This document shows, one piece after another, positions 34,838 to 48,698 of a stretch of DNA of 64,000 bases. The DNA lies in contig JAUTXW010002370.1 of the NCBI GenBank assembly GCA_030620095.1, positions 62,001-126,000 of the forward strand, read 5' to 3'. The first letter of the stretch is position 1. Each line of letters starts with the position of its first letter. The DNA comes from Kuschelorhynchus macadamiae. Taxonomy: Eukaryota; Arthropoda; Insecta; Coleoptera; Curculionidae. The notes beneath the pieces were generated by a model, which saw only the letters and a program-made list of their open reading frames with translations, was not told where the DNA came from and ran no database searches. A program made the translations under genes and the position numbers.

Positions 34838-34893
34838 AATAATGTGATGTTTGCCGGTTTAGTCTATAAAGCATATATGCAGCATAACACACA
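34838..34893. repeat. 217-bp tandem duplication, copy 2, right part
   Basis: AATAATGTGATGTTTGCCGG to AACACACATATG continues the copy interrupted at 26931. Confidence 0.9.
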
Positions 34894-36269
34894 TATGCAA
34901 AAAAATGTTTGATGTCGATACTTGGAACTTCCGAAATGTTTTCACATTTTTACCTTTCAAGTGCACTAGGGACTGGAAAAATGTTTTCTCGATTCTGTTG
35001 GTCTGTCTGCCTGTTCGCGTTATAGCTAAAAAAATACTTACCAGATTGGCTTCAAATTTTGGTCAAAAATTAGCGCAGGTCAATGGCCCCTAAATATTTA
35101 AAGCCCTAGGCCCCATAAATCCTAAATTCGGTTCTGTTTCAAGTGTTATATTTATTTGTAATTAGATTATGTACCAGCGTTTCGTGCGTATAGAGGTTCT
35201 TTTTTGAAAATTGCAATAATTTTGAAATTACGCCACTGGAAAACCCTCTCTAAACAGAATAATTTACACCAGTCAATGTTTCTAACCAATCCTTAAAATG
35301 CAAATGTTTTTCCATGTGAAAATGATAGTTAAAGTAAATACGAAATAGGTCAAATGGAAGCAGCTGGCGAAATCGGAGAAAAAAATCTCTTTGTATTTTA
35401 AACATATAGATTACCCATTACCTATAACATTTTAGATCTGAAGATGTTTCTATTGCAAATAATCTGCTGCAACCTTATTAAACATCTTATTGATAATTAA
35501 TTTGGGCCTTTTTCCCTTACTTTAAATCCATTATCTATTTTGACGCCTGGATTACACAAAATAAATGTTATGCTACGAGAAAACGGTCCGATCCTAAAAT
35601 TCAAACTCGCTTCTAAGAACGTGGTCCAAATACGAATAACATCTTTGGACGTCAGAAGGGTTTTTGAATTACTTAAATTAATTATTAACGCTAGACCTGT
35701 TTCGTTAAATTTTTGCGCTTCGGTTATTTTTTGCGAATATTAGAAGTAATAGCCCGCGTGGTCTCGACTAGAAAATGAGGAATTTTAGTGCTTTTAGCAG
35801 AGTGGATAATTTGATAGCCCGCTGAAAGAAAAATGGAGGGAAATGTATCGTAAATAGATCGATTTATGATAATCACTGTTTCGATGTTAGACACAAAGCT
35901 CGAATGTTATTAATGGGATCACTTACTCAAGGTTATTGTGCTGTGTAAATATTTTTTAAAATGTAAAATTAAATTAATTCAGGATTTTTGAAAATTTAAT
36001 TGAGTGATCTCTTCTTAAAAATTTTAATATTTACGTTAAATTAGCTTAATCTTTCTGGAAACTTGATTGTCTCTAAATAATAGTAATACTAATAATATTA
36101 AAGGGGATTATATAAATATATTCGAGATAAATGAAACTTTTTGTTATTTGTCTTAAACTATTGAGCTATTATATAATAAAATAGCTCTGTTTACAGGCTG
36201 TTTAACATACTTTTAGGCAAGTCTTTTGGTTATTAAAGTTATTTTTAAAAACTAAATTAGATAAATCAA
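34894..36269. other. Mostly unassigned, with a minus-strand family A scrap
   Basis: 34955-35100 holds a reverse-complement fragment related to family A (phrases TTTTCTCGATTCTGTTGGTC and CTTCAAATTTTGGTCAAAAA). A 67-codon frame at 35540-35743 is unrecognised. Confidence 0.4.
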
Positions 36270-36409
36270 ATGGTTGTTAAAAATGGTTATTGTTATATTA
36301 AAAATCGTATAGACAAAACAGTGTAGAAAAAAAATGTTAATGGTTGTTAAAACTGGTTATTGTTATATTAAAAATCGTATAGACAAAACAGAGTAGAAAA
36401 AAAATAATA
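36270..36409. repeat. 70-bp direct tandem repeat, two copies
   Basis: 36270-36339 and 36340-36409 share ATGGTTGTTAAAA, TATTGTTATATTAAAAATCG and AGACAAAACAG, with two or three differences. Confidence 0.9.
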
Positions 36410-37429
36410 TAAAAGGTAATAGAGTTAGTTTAAACTACTTGGAAATGCAAAGAGTTTCATAACTTATATTATACAGGGAAATTAACATAAAATCTTGCTC
36501 AGATTATTAAGAATAATAGAGCAAGTGTTGCTTTTAGTAATTTTGGTAAATACAATACATTAAAAACAATAAGACAAACACCCAAAAACCTAATATATTT
36601 TATGTTTGACAAACAGGCAGGACATGTTTTAATAAAGAATCAGTGAGCAGCAAATTTAGGAAAACTATACTTTTAACCAGAATTTTGAAGTTTGACATGT
36701 ATAAGGCAAGAGGAAAAAACTAAATTTACTAAAAAGTATTGAACAACGAACACGAAATAACAATACCATACTAAAAAATCAATGGGATGGGACCCAAATA
36801 AACTACTGCTTATAAGTGAATCACTAGATTTTTTGATATTTCTAATGCAAAAAGAAATATTGGCCTATGCTTGCCGATGTATCATCAGTTGTGATGGCAA
36901 CACTCGCCTAATAGTAAGTACTCCCTTCAGGCACTTCTTGCATCTCTTCTGCATTCTGATTGGCAGTCACCAACATATTCCGTGTCGTATTAAATCGATG
37001 ACATAATGAGACATCACAATTCAACCATTCTTTCATGCAAGACCTGTGTGCAAAAACACCACCTTCCACCACAGGGCGTCAACCACAAACCCAAGCATCA
37101 TAAACTGTACGCCACGGCCACGTAATTCACGTACAAATGAAATGCACCGAGAGGTGGCTCGACGATAGCTGACAAAAAAATTGCTCAAATCGGGACTGGT
37201 CCACAATGCACTACAGCTCAGATGTGCACAAAGAATAGTCTATTTGGAAGTCGGATATCTCTTCAAACAAGATTTTTGATTTATCGACAGTGTCGCCCTA
37301 TTGGGGCTAGTAAGTGATGTGCAGCGGGTTACGAAACCCGCGTTATGCCAGACATGACTGCTGAATTAATTTTGCTATAGACATCAACTGGTAAACGGCT
37401 GAACAAAAAAAACCTAATAAAATTTTTGT
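36410..37429. other. Unassigned, including a G+C-richer patch
   Basis: 37000-37360 is less AT-rich than its surroundings and may be a decayed transposase, but no frame gives recognisable motifs. Confidence 0.3.
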
Positions 37430-37585
37430 ATTGTGAAGAAAATCAACCTCCCAAGTATTCTTTGATCCTTCATCGTCCCTAGATCTCAAAAATATGTTTT
37501 CTCGATTTCGTCGATCTGTCTGTATGTTTGTCTATGTATCAGTTCGCGCCGTGTTTGAAAACCAATTGATTTTGAGTCCAACTCG
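37430..37585 (-). repeat. Dispersed repeat family A, fragment
   Basis: The reverse complement contains GAGAAAACATATTTTTGAGA, CTAGGGACGATGAAGG and the end-region phrase GGGAGGTTGATTTTCTTCAC. Confidence 0.65.
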
Positions 37586-39456
37586 AGGTTCCTTCAGCTT
37601 TTGGATTAAGGCCATATTTTTTGTTTAAATTCTTATTTAATATCTTGTTTGAAACCTAATAAAATTTAAGCCCTTCAGGCAAATTTTATGATTAAATTTT
37701 TGTTCTACCTACCTTTTTATGTAGTTATTTGGTTAGTGATATGAAACCTAACCTAAATATTACGGTTTTAAGGAGAGCGTACTAGGTCATAATAATGTAT
37801 ATGTTATACATATTCTGGTAATTTCTTGATAAAGGAAGGGATATGTGAACTCCTTAGTTATTAGAGTTTATAGTTAACAGTTTTAAGGCGTAAAATTTAA
37901 TTACCAGAGCTGATTGTAATCATCAGTAAAGAGCCATTCTTTTATTATTGATTATAACTGTCATTCCTTTAGCGCTAGATTATTTCCAGTGTTTTTTAAC
38001 AGTTAATATAGTCAGGTTTTCCAGTTTCAGGGTCCTGTAAATGTTGTGTAGTCAATCTACCGGATATTACGTGAATAAGGAACTGCTCTTTCCCTCAGTT
38101 TTTTATTGGTCTAATTATGTTGGTTAGATTATAAATGAACGCCGCCCTGAGTTTTCCCATTACACAACGAATGTTTGTTTTTTGGTTTTTGTAGAAAAAT
38201 TTTTGACAATTTTTATTAAAACGTGTATTTTTGTAAATATGACATACTATTTAAAATATAAAATAGAGTTTTTAAAATAATTTTCATAATTAAATATATA
38301 GGAAAAACGATTATTCTTAAAAGAAAAACTAAATTGTTAAGGGTTATTTTTAAATAAAAATAAATAATTTTAATAAGTAAAATTATATTTTCAAACTTAA
38401 TAAATTTTCTTAAATTTATAAATAATTTTTTTTTCAGTAAAATGATTATTACTATTTCTTCAAATACGAAATGAAATTTATTTTATTTAATAATACATTT
38501 TGTAATGTTTTGGCTTTTTTTCGAGCTTTTTTTTCAAATTTTTTTTAGAATATTAAATGTATTTTTTTTTAAATTAATTTATAGTGCCATTTTGAAAATA
38601 ATTAAGAAAAAACATTTTGAAAAACAAACTGAATTTTCAAGATAAATTGCGGGTAATTTTTACAGCTTAAAACTTTAGTAAACACTTTAGTGAATATTAT
38701 AAGACTTTTAATTAATGTTTACTTTTGAATTAACAATAAATAATTTGGTTGATACTTGTTGTTCTTTTAGTCTATACATGTCTACCGTTGGCCAAATTTT
38801 ACTGTGTTTTAACGATCACCACAAAAAAAAAACTTTTTCTTTATAGGGGTACCACAAAATCGTACCTCACCTTTATAAGTTTGTGTTTTGAAGATATTAA
38901 AATAAATTTTGGTAATTTAAATATTGCGAATTGTTTGACGTTTTCTGTTCTTTAAATTCGAGCTTGAACTTGACTGTGAAGATTTTGGTTTTTAAAGGTG
39001 ACACCGTGTAGATTATATCGTTTTCAGATTTTTCTTTAAATCGTACACCCGTTTTATGTTACAAAATCCTATTATCTGAGGTCAACTGTTTTCAAAAATA
39101 TGCCGTCTCAATAGCTATTTTGAAACCCAGGGACTTATTATCAGCCAAACTGTCAAACTTAGAATGAAATTAATAGAATTCACTGAAATTTTTGAAATCC
39201 ACTAAAGCTTCGGGTTTAGCCGGAAATGTAAAAACTTGAGACATCCGGCCAAATCTTAAGTGGCGGAGACCAAATGATGAAATTAAAAAATATTAAGCAG
39301 ATGCCAATAAAAAGTTCTAGTAAATCCAAAATGATTCTAAATCGCCGTTTTTAGAAAAACAGTTGAATTTAGAATAAGGATAAAATTTAAAAATGGATTA
39401 ATATATTTATATTTTGGTTTCAACTCAGAAGCCGGTTTTAAACAAAAAAAAATCCT
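37586..39456. other. Very AT-rich DNA, no gene seen
   Basis: Dominated by homopolymer-rich A/T sequence (38150-38700). Frames such as 38749-38955 have no recognisable features. Confidence 0.45.
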
Positions 39457-40412
39457 TTACCCGGAACTTCTCTCGTTCTGAACCTTTCTTTTTATTAGGA
39501 ATAGTGAAGTATGACCCAATTTTGTTCAGTACATAGTCATTTAGTAAGACACATTTACTGTCATTTTTATTGCGCGCCATTTTTAATTCGAACCACAAAT
39601 TTACCAGTTTATTCCTATATCAAACTTAATGCTTGCACACAATTTCAAATTAATCTATTAAGTAGTTTTTTTTTCAGGCTGACTTTTTTATATTTTATAT
39701 TTGTTTTGCTATCTTGGATTTATACTAAAATGTTACCAGTTCATTCCTATGTAACACTTGATTTTTGTGCATAATTTGAGGTAAATTGGATAATATGTAG
39801 TATTTTAACGTTTCACTAGGCCATTTTGTTCCGGCGTAATGGATTTGTACCAAAATGTTACCAGGTACTAAGTCATCCCCATATGACCCTTAATTTTTGA
39901 TTTGATTTAAAGTGACAGACACAGAGACAAACCGACAGACGGACCGACGGAATTGATAAAACCTGAGAGGGTTATTTTTTCACGATTTCTGACATTTTAT
40001 TTGACCGTCATTTTGTTCCGCCGCATCTTGAACTAGTACCTACCACAATTTTACTAGTTTAACATTAACATTAACATTAACATTAACACAATTAGTTGTG
40101 TCACATGTCACACAACTTAAAATCAATCCCTAAAGTAGTTTTTGAGGCTGAATCTTTAAATAAATTATTAGGCCGCCATTTTGTTCCGCCATTTAACATT
40201 TTACCAATTAATTCCTTTGCAATACTTGATTTTTCTGCAAGATTTGAGTTAAATTGGATAAGTAGTTTTATAGAAATACTTTTTTAACATTTCATTAGGC
40301 AAATATTACCAAGTCATACCCATGTGACCCTTAATTATTGAATCTGAAAAAATCTCGGAGGGTTATTTTTTCACGATTACAATACTTCCCTTTTACGAGC
40401 GTAGTAACAGTT
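39457..40412 (+). repeat. Dispersed repeat family A, copy 5
   Basis: Has the conserved left end (TTTACCCGGAACTTCTC), internal CCATTTTGTTCCGCC units, a GACAGACACAGAGACA core and the right-end hairpin region (CTTCCCTTTTACGAG, degenerate second arm). A hexamer run (TAACAT)n lies at about 40058-40087. Confidence 0.8.
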
Positions 40413-41106
40413 TCGAAATGTCCGAATTGCAAACCTTAAAAAACTTTTTTAAACGAAAACAATATTTTGTGGCCCTTGCTATATATACGAGTAGTTTGGT
40501 ACTATTCTTCATTATTTTTGAGCACTTTTTGAAAATATTTTTGAAACCATTTTATTTTAATTAGCCTAAGTTTTCGGTCTTTGTTTCGACTTTATCAAAA
40601 TCTAAAATATATAAAGTAAAAATGAATAGAGATTTTCATTGATTATTCTTCCTGTAAACCTTGCTCGTCATAATTTTTAAGTAATATTAGATTTTTAATG
40701 TTTCCATGTGCTGATTATAAAATTATTCCGATACTATGTATGCCCTTCTTTTAACACATGACACTAGCGAATTATGAATTTAGTGTCTTTAAGAAAGGTT
40801 CTGTCGGATAAATTTTCACTTTACACATCAGAACTGTTTATAAGTACCTCGCATTGCCCTTAGCAAGAATCGGAAAAATCTTTAGAGAAGGATAACTTGA
40901 CAACGCGAAAATTATTGGATTGAGCCTGGAAATGTAACCGGAAGGAACACTACCGCCTCCGGAGGTGGCAGATGAATTATGTACGAAATCTAGAGCAACC
41001 GCTACCCTTTTGCTATTTTTATTGTGGCTAGGGAGTCCGTTTATTTGAAAAATAACGTCATTCACAATCAGGACCGTAACGAAATATAATTTGCTTTATT
41101 ATTAAA
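40413..41106. other. Unassigned DNA
   Basis: A minus-strand frame at 40838-41065 has protein-like composition but matches nothing I recognise. Confidence 0.35.
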
Positions 41107-41325
41107 ATAACACTTAAGAAAAACTCTATATATTCAGTGTAACCCATGTTTGTATGAACTCTTATTTTTTATTTTGTGGGAGGAATGTGGTGTTTTACGG
41201 TTTACGTAATACATTTTTTAATAACACTTAAAAAAACTTCTATATATTCAATATAACCCATGTTTGTAGCAACTTTTTTATATTGTGAGAGGAACGTGCT
41301 TCTTTTCGGCTTAATATTAATTTTA
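41107..41325. repeat. 114-bp direct tandem repeat, two copies
   Basis: Copies start at 41107 and 41221 and share ATAACACTTAA, TCTATATATTCA and TATAACCCATGTTTGTA-like blocks. Confidence 0.8.
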
Positions 41326-41948
41326 AATATGTAGGTAAATTCTCGTAAATTCTTTATGTTATGTAGTTTCAGTTGTTTTTGTTTCTTATTTTTAAAGACA
41401 GATGGTTGCGGTTCCCGCGACAGTACACATTTTTAGTGAAACTAAAAATGGCGCCAGCAGAATTTTCATTGCCTTTTTGGGTTTTGAGATACGAGACGTT
41501 TTTGAAATTGTTACATTTTCAGGCATTACTCGTCTCTCAGCTATCTGATAACTTATCAAAAAATCGAAAACTTATCCTTATATGACTTTTTCCGTAGAAG
41601 TCAGTGTCGTTTTCGGAATAAGTATACGGGGTCAGGTCACAAGGTTATCTTGTTTTTTTTTAAATGGGACACCCTCTATTATTTTTTTCATTTATTAGGA
41701 ATAATGTGGACTTTTCAAAAATATATATATGTATGCAGTTATTTTGAAAAAAAAAACTCAAACTAAAATTTTCTTTTGTGTCCACTTAGTAGGTTATGGC
41801 TAAAATGTCTTAAAAACAAAATTCATATAAGAAATTATTATACTAAAGATATAATACTTTCAAAGTTATTTGGAAAGATCTTTTTTAGTTCTCAACTTAT
41901 TATTTATTACAGCATTTTAACTCAATTATTGAATGTTACTCAAAACAA

Positions 41949-42104
<156 letters not shown>

Positions 42105-43065
42105 AACAAAATGGCGGCCATTTCCCGTATGTAAAATTGGCGTTTAAAAGAACCATAGGCCTTTTTATGCAAATTGCGGAAGGTTAAATCGATTGCCGCG
42201 TGTAGTTCCGCGACAGACTGATATCGTGTTTTATATATTCTATTTAGCATGAAACCCCATAAAAAAAATCTATATTCGATATATCTGGAGATTGAGAAGA
42301 CCATTTTACAGGTCCCTAGGTACCAATCAATCTTTGAGGAAAGTTATCGTCTAAAAATGCCCTTAAAAGCGCAGACTTATGGCTTAGGGTACCTTGTTGA
42401 AGATAAACAGCATTATAAAGTGTCAATGGAACATTTTCCATCAGTTGTGGAATAACTTCCTCAAGAATAGCGAGGTACAGACGCGCTGTGAAACCTTCCC
42501 TCCAAAAATGAAACACGAGTCACCAGCCCCAAAGCGCCCTTCTTGCGTCCTCTCAAAAATTAAATGGTGATTTTTTGCAGATCAGTTTCTTGTATTATGG
42601 TGATTGAAAATTCCCGCATTTAAAAAATAAGATTCGCCGGATCAAAAAACAAATAAAATATAAATGTAAATACCATTGGCAAAACAATATTCGGCACTCG
42701 GCATCGCCAGGCGAAAATGTTGAACTATGTGGAATCTATATGAGTGATACTTATATTTTTGCGAAATTCTTTGAGCATCAGACTTGGATACACCAGTTGC
42801 TTCCTCTATTTGCTGACAAGAAGATGAAGGCGTCGCTTCTACGTAATCCACTAAGTTTATTTCTTTCTTCTCACTACCTACCTCTAAAATGGGGTATATG
42901 CTTTAGAATGGGTCAAGATAAATGATCCGTTCTCTACTAAATTTGATTTAAGGCGGGCAAATATGTCTCGGAAAGGTTGCCTTCTCTCTGGAGATTTAAT
43001 ATGAACAAAAAGGCCTCGTAAGGTAATATCCTAACCATAGCGCTCAAAATACGTTACCTTTCTGA
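42105..43065 (-). pseudogene. Mariner-type transposase remnant of transposon B
   Basis: Pieces in order on the minus strand: about 43065-42852 (QWQFNENPQEASER, then several breaks), 42851-42642 (YVEATPSSSCQQIEEATGVS, a helix-turn-helix segment, then QRISQKYKYHSYRFHIVQHF), 42516-42316 (TARLYLAILEEVIPQLMENV, and LQQG where family members have QQDG, so the second catalytic Asp is lost), and 42304-42110 (FFLWGFMLNRIYKTR and the C-terminal region). Multiple frameshifts and stops make it inactive. The C terminus runs into the (AT)n tract. Confidence 0.8.
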
Positions 43066-43656
43066 AGCTTCTTGGGGATTTTCGTTAAACTGCCACTGTT
43101 GTAAAAAAGTAAATTAAATATAGAATACAGTTAAATGGAAATGCCAAAACAACAATAATGTTTCATTAGTAGTCAAAAACTGACAAAACACAAACATTCC
43201 ACATTATTCCTAATAAATATAAGTTCCAACCTACTAATTGGACACTGAAGAAAATTTTAAAAAATCTGGAACTTTGAGCTTGTTTTTCATAACTTCATAC
43301 ATGTATTTATTTTTGGAAAGTATAAAGAATAATGTATAGGATGTCCCATTTAAAAACATAAAGTAGGGTCCGATAACTTTTTGACTTGATCCCGTATACT
43401 TATTCTGAAAGCTTCACTGAATTCTGCGAAAAAAGTTTTTGCCTTTTTGATAAGGTATCAGATAGGGAGGGGCGCCTGAAAAGGCAATATTTTCAAAAAC
43501 GCCCTGTATCTGAAAAATCAAAATGCTATGGAAATTGTGCTGGCGCCATCTTTAATTTCACAAAAAAGTATAGCACACAGTCGAGAAAAACCGCAACCAT
43601 CTATCTTTAAAAATAAGGAACATATACCACAAAAGTACCGAAAATGGGATATCCTG

Positions 43657-45289
43657 TATATAAAGGTCTAAAACCAGCACAATTTAATCGGAAATTTGAA
43701 AAAGATGACATATTTGTTTTCGTTCCGATCGTACTAATAAAAGCCATTATAAAATGTCGAAAACGAATTTTTTATACAAAAGTAAAAAAAATAGCTTCCG
43801 AACTTTGTATAATTGAAAAACTCAGGGCTCCCACCTTTTGTGATCCAACCAACATGTTTATGTATGAAAAAAAAAACACGAGAGGGAAAAGCATTTCCTT
43901 TTTACGTTTAATTTTGAATTCGCAGGTAGTTAATATTTACTTTTCTTGTGTGTCTGAAAAACCTTTATTTTGGTTGAACAGGAACCCTTGTTAATATTCG
44001 CAGCCGACTTAAGAGACCACGAACATAGCAGTTGTTTTATTATACCCACGACTAAAGACATATTCCGAAGGTTCTGGACTAGGCACACCGACAACTGGAA
44101 AAGAGTCTCTCACCAACACCGTCCGATCGAAGCGCGGAACCTTTCACTACTTTACACTTTTATTTTATCAAAATATATGTGCATGTATATTCTTACTATC
44201 TACTTAATTTTGAGATAAATCTGTTTCACTGTTGTATGTTTATGAGAACAATATCCGAGCGAGATCGACGAGATACGTTTTAGTTGTTCTTAATCTCACT
44301 TTTTCGTGTTCCAATCCTTTTGTTATTAGTTGTTTGTATTTTTTTTGTGGTATACGTAGAAGATTGATGCTGAAGAACTTCTTTTATATGGACAAGCTTA
44401 CGAAATTGTTCAACATCCTGAAGAATTGGCAGGCTTAGGTAGACGGGTATACAGGAAATCGGATCGTTTTGTTTAGGAACATTGCAAATAAAATTTAATT
44501 GACATTCCTCGTTCAGGTTAATTTTTTCTGTAATATTTTGTAGAAAATAATTGGAATTTCACCTTAGGACTATTTTATATGCAATATATTTACTATTTTT
44601 ATTATTTATATAATTTGTACGAATAGCCAAAAAGAAATCGTTTAATTATTATGGAGTTCTTTTTCATATGAAGGAATGTATACTGTATATACTGTCTAAA
44701 GTGCCAAATAGTCATTTAACTTCTTTTTCGTGACTGATATTTGCACTACTCTATTGACAGATGTCCGTGGTTTATCCGGCATCAACGCAGTTAGTCATTT
44801 CCCAAATTGGCTCGCTGACTTACCCCAATTTCATCAACAGAATGATCGTCTCCTATTGCTTTCAAGAATTTGGGCCCAGGGCGGAATTTACTCAAATTTC
44901 AAAAATTATCTGTATATCTAATATTTATATATAAATTGACAATTAGAAAGAGTAAATTGAACTCTCATTTAGGACACCCGATTTAGATTCTCTCGATTTT
45001 TTTCACATCTGTTTTTAAACCTGTGACATATTTGATAAATCTCATTAAACTAGCTGCGGTTAAGCAACTTTGATTTCCTTATCTCTCGGTAGTTAGTAAA
45101 TACTTATTTACAAGACAGCCAAGATGAATGTTTTGGATCACTTATTGCTGAGTAGCCTAAGCATATCGGTGGTTATTTTATTATTAACCGCACAGCTGAG
45201 ATTTTGGTAAAATCACTAGACTTACTAAATGTAGAGATATTCCTCGATATAATGAAGTGTGTGCCACTTATTCAACTTTCTCTCGAGGT
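43657..45289. other. Unassigned DNA with two weak exon-like frames
   Basis: 43970-44218 is an 82-codon plus-strand frame preceded by CAG at a possible acceptor. 44360-44476 is listed separately. Neither is recognised. Confidence 0.3.
44360..44476 (+). CDS. Candidate short terminal exon, unrecognised
   Basis: After TTTTTTTTGTGGTATACGTAG the sequence is open for 38 codons to a TAG, with a peptide rich in Glu, Leu and Arg (IDAEELLLYGQAYEIVQHPE). An AATAAA lies at about 44488. No upstream exon is recognised and the length allows chance occurrence. Confidence 0.2.
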   Translation, partial: KIDAEELLLYGQAYEIVQHPEELAGLGRRVYRKSDRFV

Positions 45290-47308
<2,019 letters not shown>

Positions 47309-47310
47309 TA

Positions 47311-47575
47311 CAGGGTGTTACACCTAAATTTCAAACGCCGGATTTCTAATTAACGGGGATATTAAAATTAATTGTTAAGTAAAATTTTACCGGGAACTCT
47401 CGTTATTAATATTTTGTTATAAGGTATAGTGTACGATTCTATTTAGTTCCGCACCTAGTAAATAGAAATTATCACATATAAATTGTGTTTTCGTTCAATG
47501 TACTTAACTACTAAATGACAACATGCGAAATTCCGGTTAAAGAAAATATACCGAAATTTTAATTTTTTTTTAAAG

Positions 47576-47616
<41 letters not shown>

Positions 47617-48260
47617 GTTAATAAGTTAAGGATTTAAAAAATTCTCTATTCAGTATACGGTTCATTCTGAAAACCACTACAAAGTAGCCAACGCCAGTGT
47701 CAATCAGAATTAGTAGAATTCTGAACAAACAGGGAATACAGCCATTTTAATTTAAGTTGATTTCTGTGAATTAATTTTAACTAAGCTGCAGGAAAGTAGA
47801 CATTTTTTAAATAAGTACTACTGAGTGGTGACTCGGGGTTTACTTCAGATGATATGTTTACCCGAGCATTATTACGCACAATCAATTTTACTGGGGTGTT
47901 GGCTACTTTCCTAGAAACGGTTCGTTTAGCTGCCCTTAACGAAATTAGGTTTCAAGACGATGGTACCAACTCAAATAAGAATTATTTATTACACATATTT
48001 GAGAACCATTGGTTGGTTGGGGACAAATGAGCCCTTTTTCTGGCTGGTCCTGGACCCGGATCTCTCGCCAGCCGATTTATTTCTTTGGAAATGTGTCGAA
48101 AATAAGGTGTACCGTACGGAAGTTACCACTAAAGAAAAGTGTATCAGAAGAATGCGAAATGTTTGCCAAAATATTTTTAGAGCAGAAAGTGTTAAAACCG
48201 GTCTATTTGTGCCTAAAAAGAAGAAGAGCAATTTTTAAACTAGATTTTTATACATATTTA
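47311..48260 (+). mobile_element. Mariner-type transposon D, left end and transposase remnant
   Basis: Starts CAGGGTGTTACACC after a TA (47309-47310). The C-terminal third of a transposase is readable at about 47940-48240: FQDDGTNSNK (second catalytic Asp region), a degenerate ENHWLVGD, then DLSPADLFLW (third acidic position), ENKVYRTEV and a final helix ending PKKKKSNF. Two frames are needed and the N-terminal two thirds are not visible. An (AT)n run lies at 47580-47613. The right end was not found. Confidence 0.7.
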
Positions 48261-48698
48261 ATTTTTTAGTTTAAGTCGTACGCCTGATTAAAATTTTTAA
48301 ATGTAAAACCATGGCAACGGAAACTCGGCTACTGGTATCTGCTTACAAGTCCTATTGAGGCGCCTTTAAAAAAAGTTATGTAAATTATTTTGGTTGTGAA
48401 AATTGTTTTTTTAACATTCTGGTAGGAAAAAAATCCATGTATTACGGACGCCAAATAAAAAAATTAGCATTCCATTTAAGAAGTAAAGTAAAAATGCAAA
48501 AAATGTTTTTGAAATCTTTAAAAAAAAACTTTGTTATCAGAATAGATCAAATGTGGCAAAACCTCTAGAAAGCATTTAAGCTAAGGTTTGAAATGAAAAA
48601 AATAGCGAGATATCTTAAAAAATAACGAAGATAAGTGCGGGCGAAACTTCTACGTGGGACACTTAATATATATATTACGTATGTATCTATATGTATAT
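48261..48698. other. Unassigned AT-rich DNA
   Basis: Lies between mariner remnants D and C. No end sequence recognised. Confidence 0.4.

Noticed and set aside
37000..37360. G+C-richer patch as a coding pseudogene
   Set aside because: Six-frame reading by eye gives stops and no family motif.
40838..41065. Minus-strand frame with protein-like composition as an exon
   Set aside because: No convincing splice sites on both sides and no recognisable motif; length is within chance.
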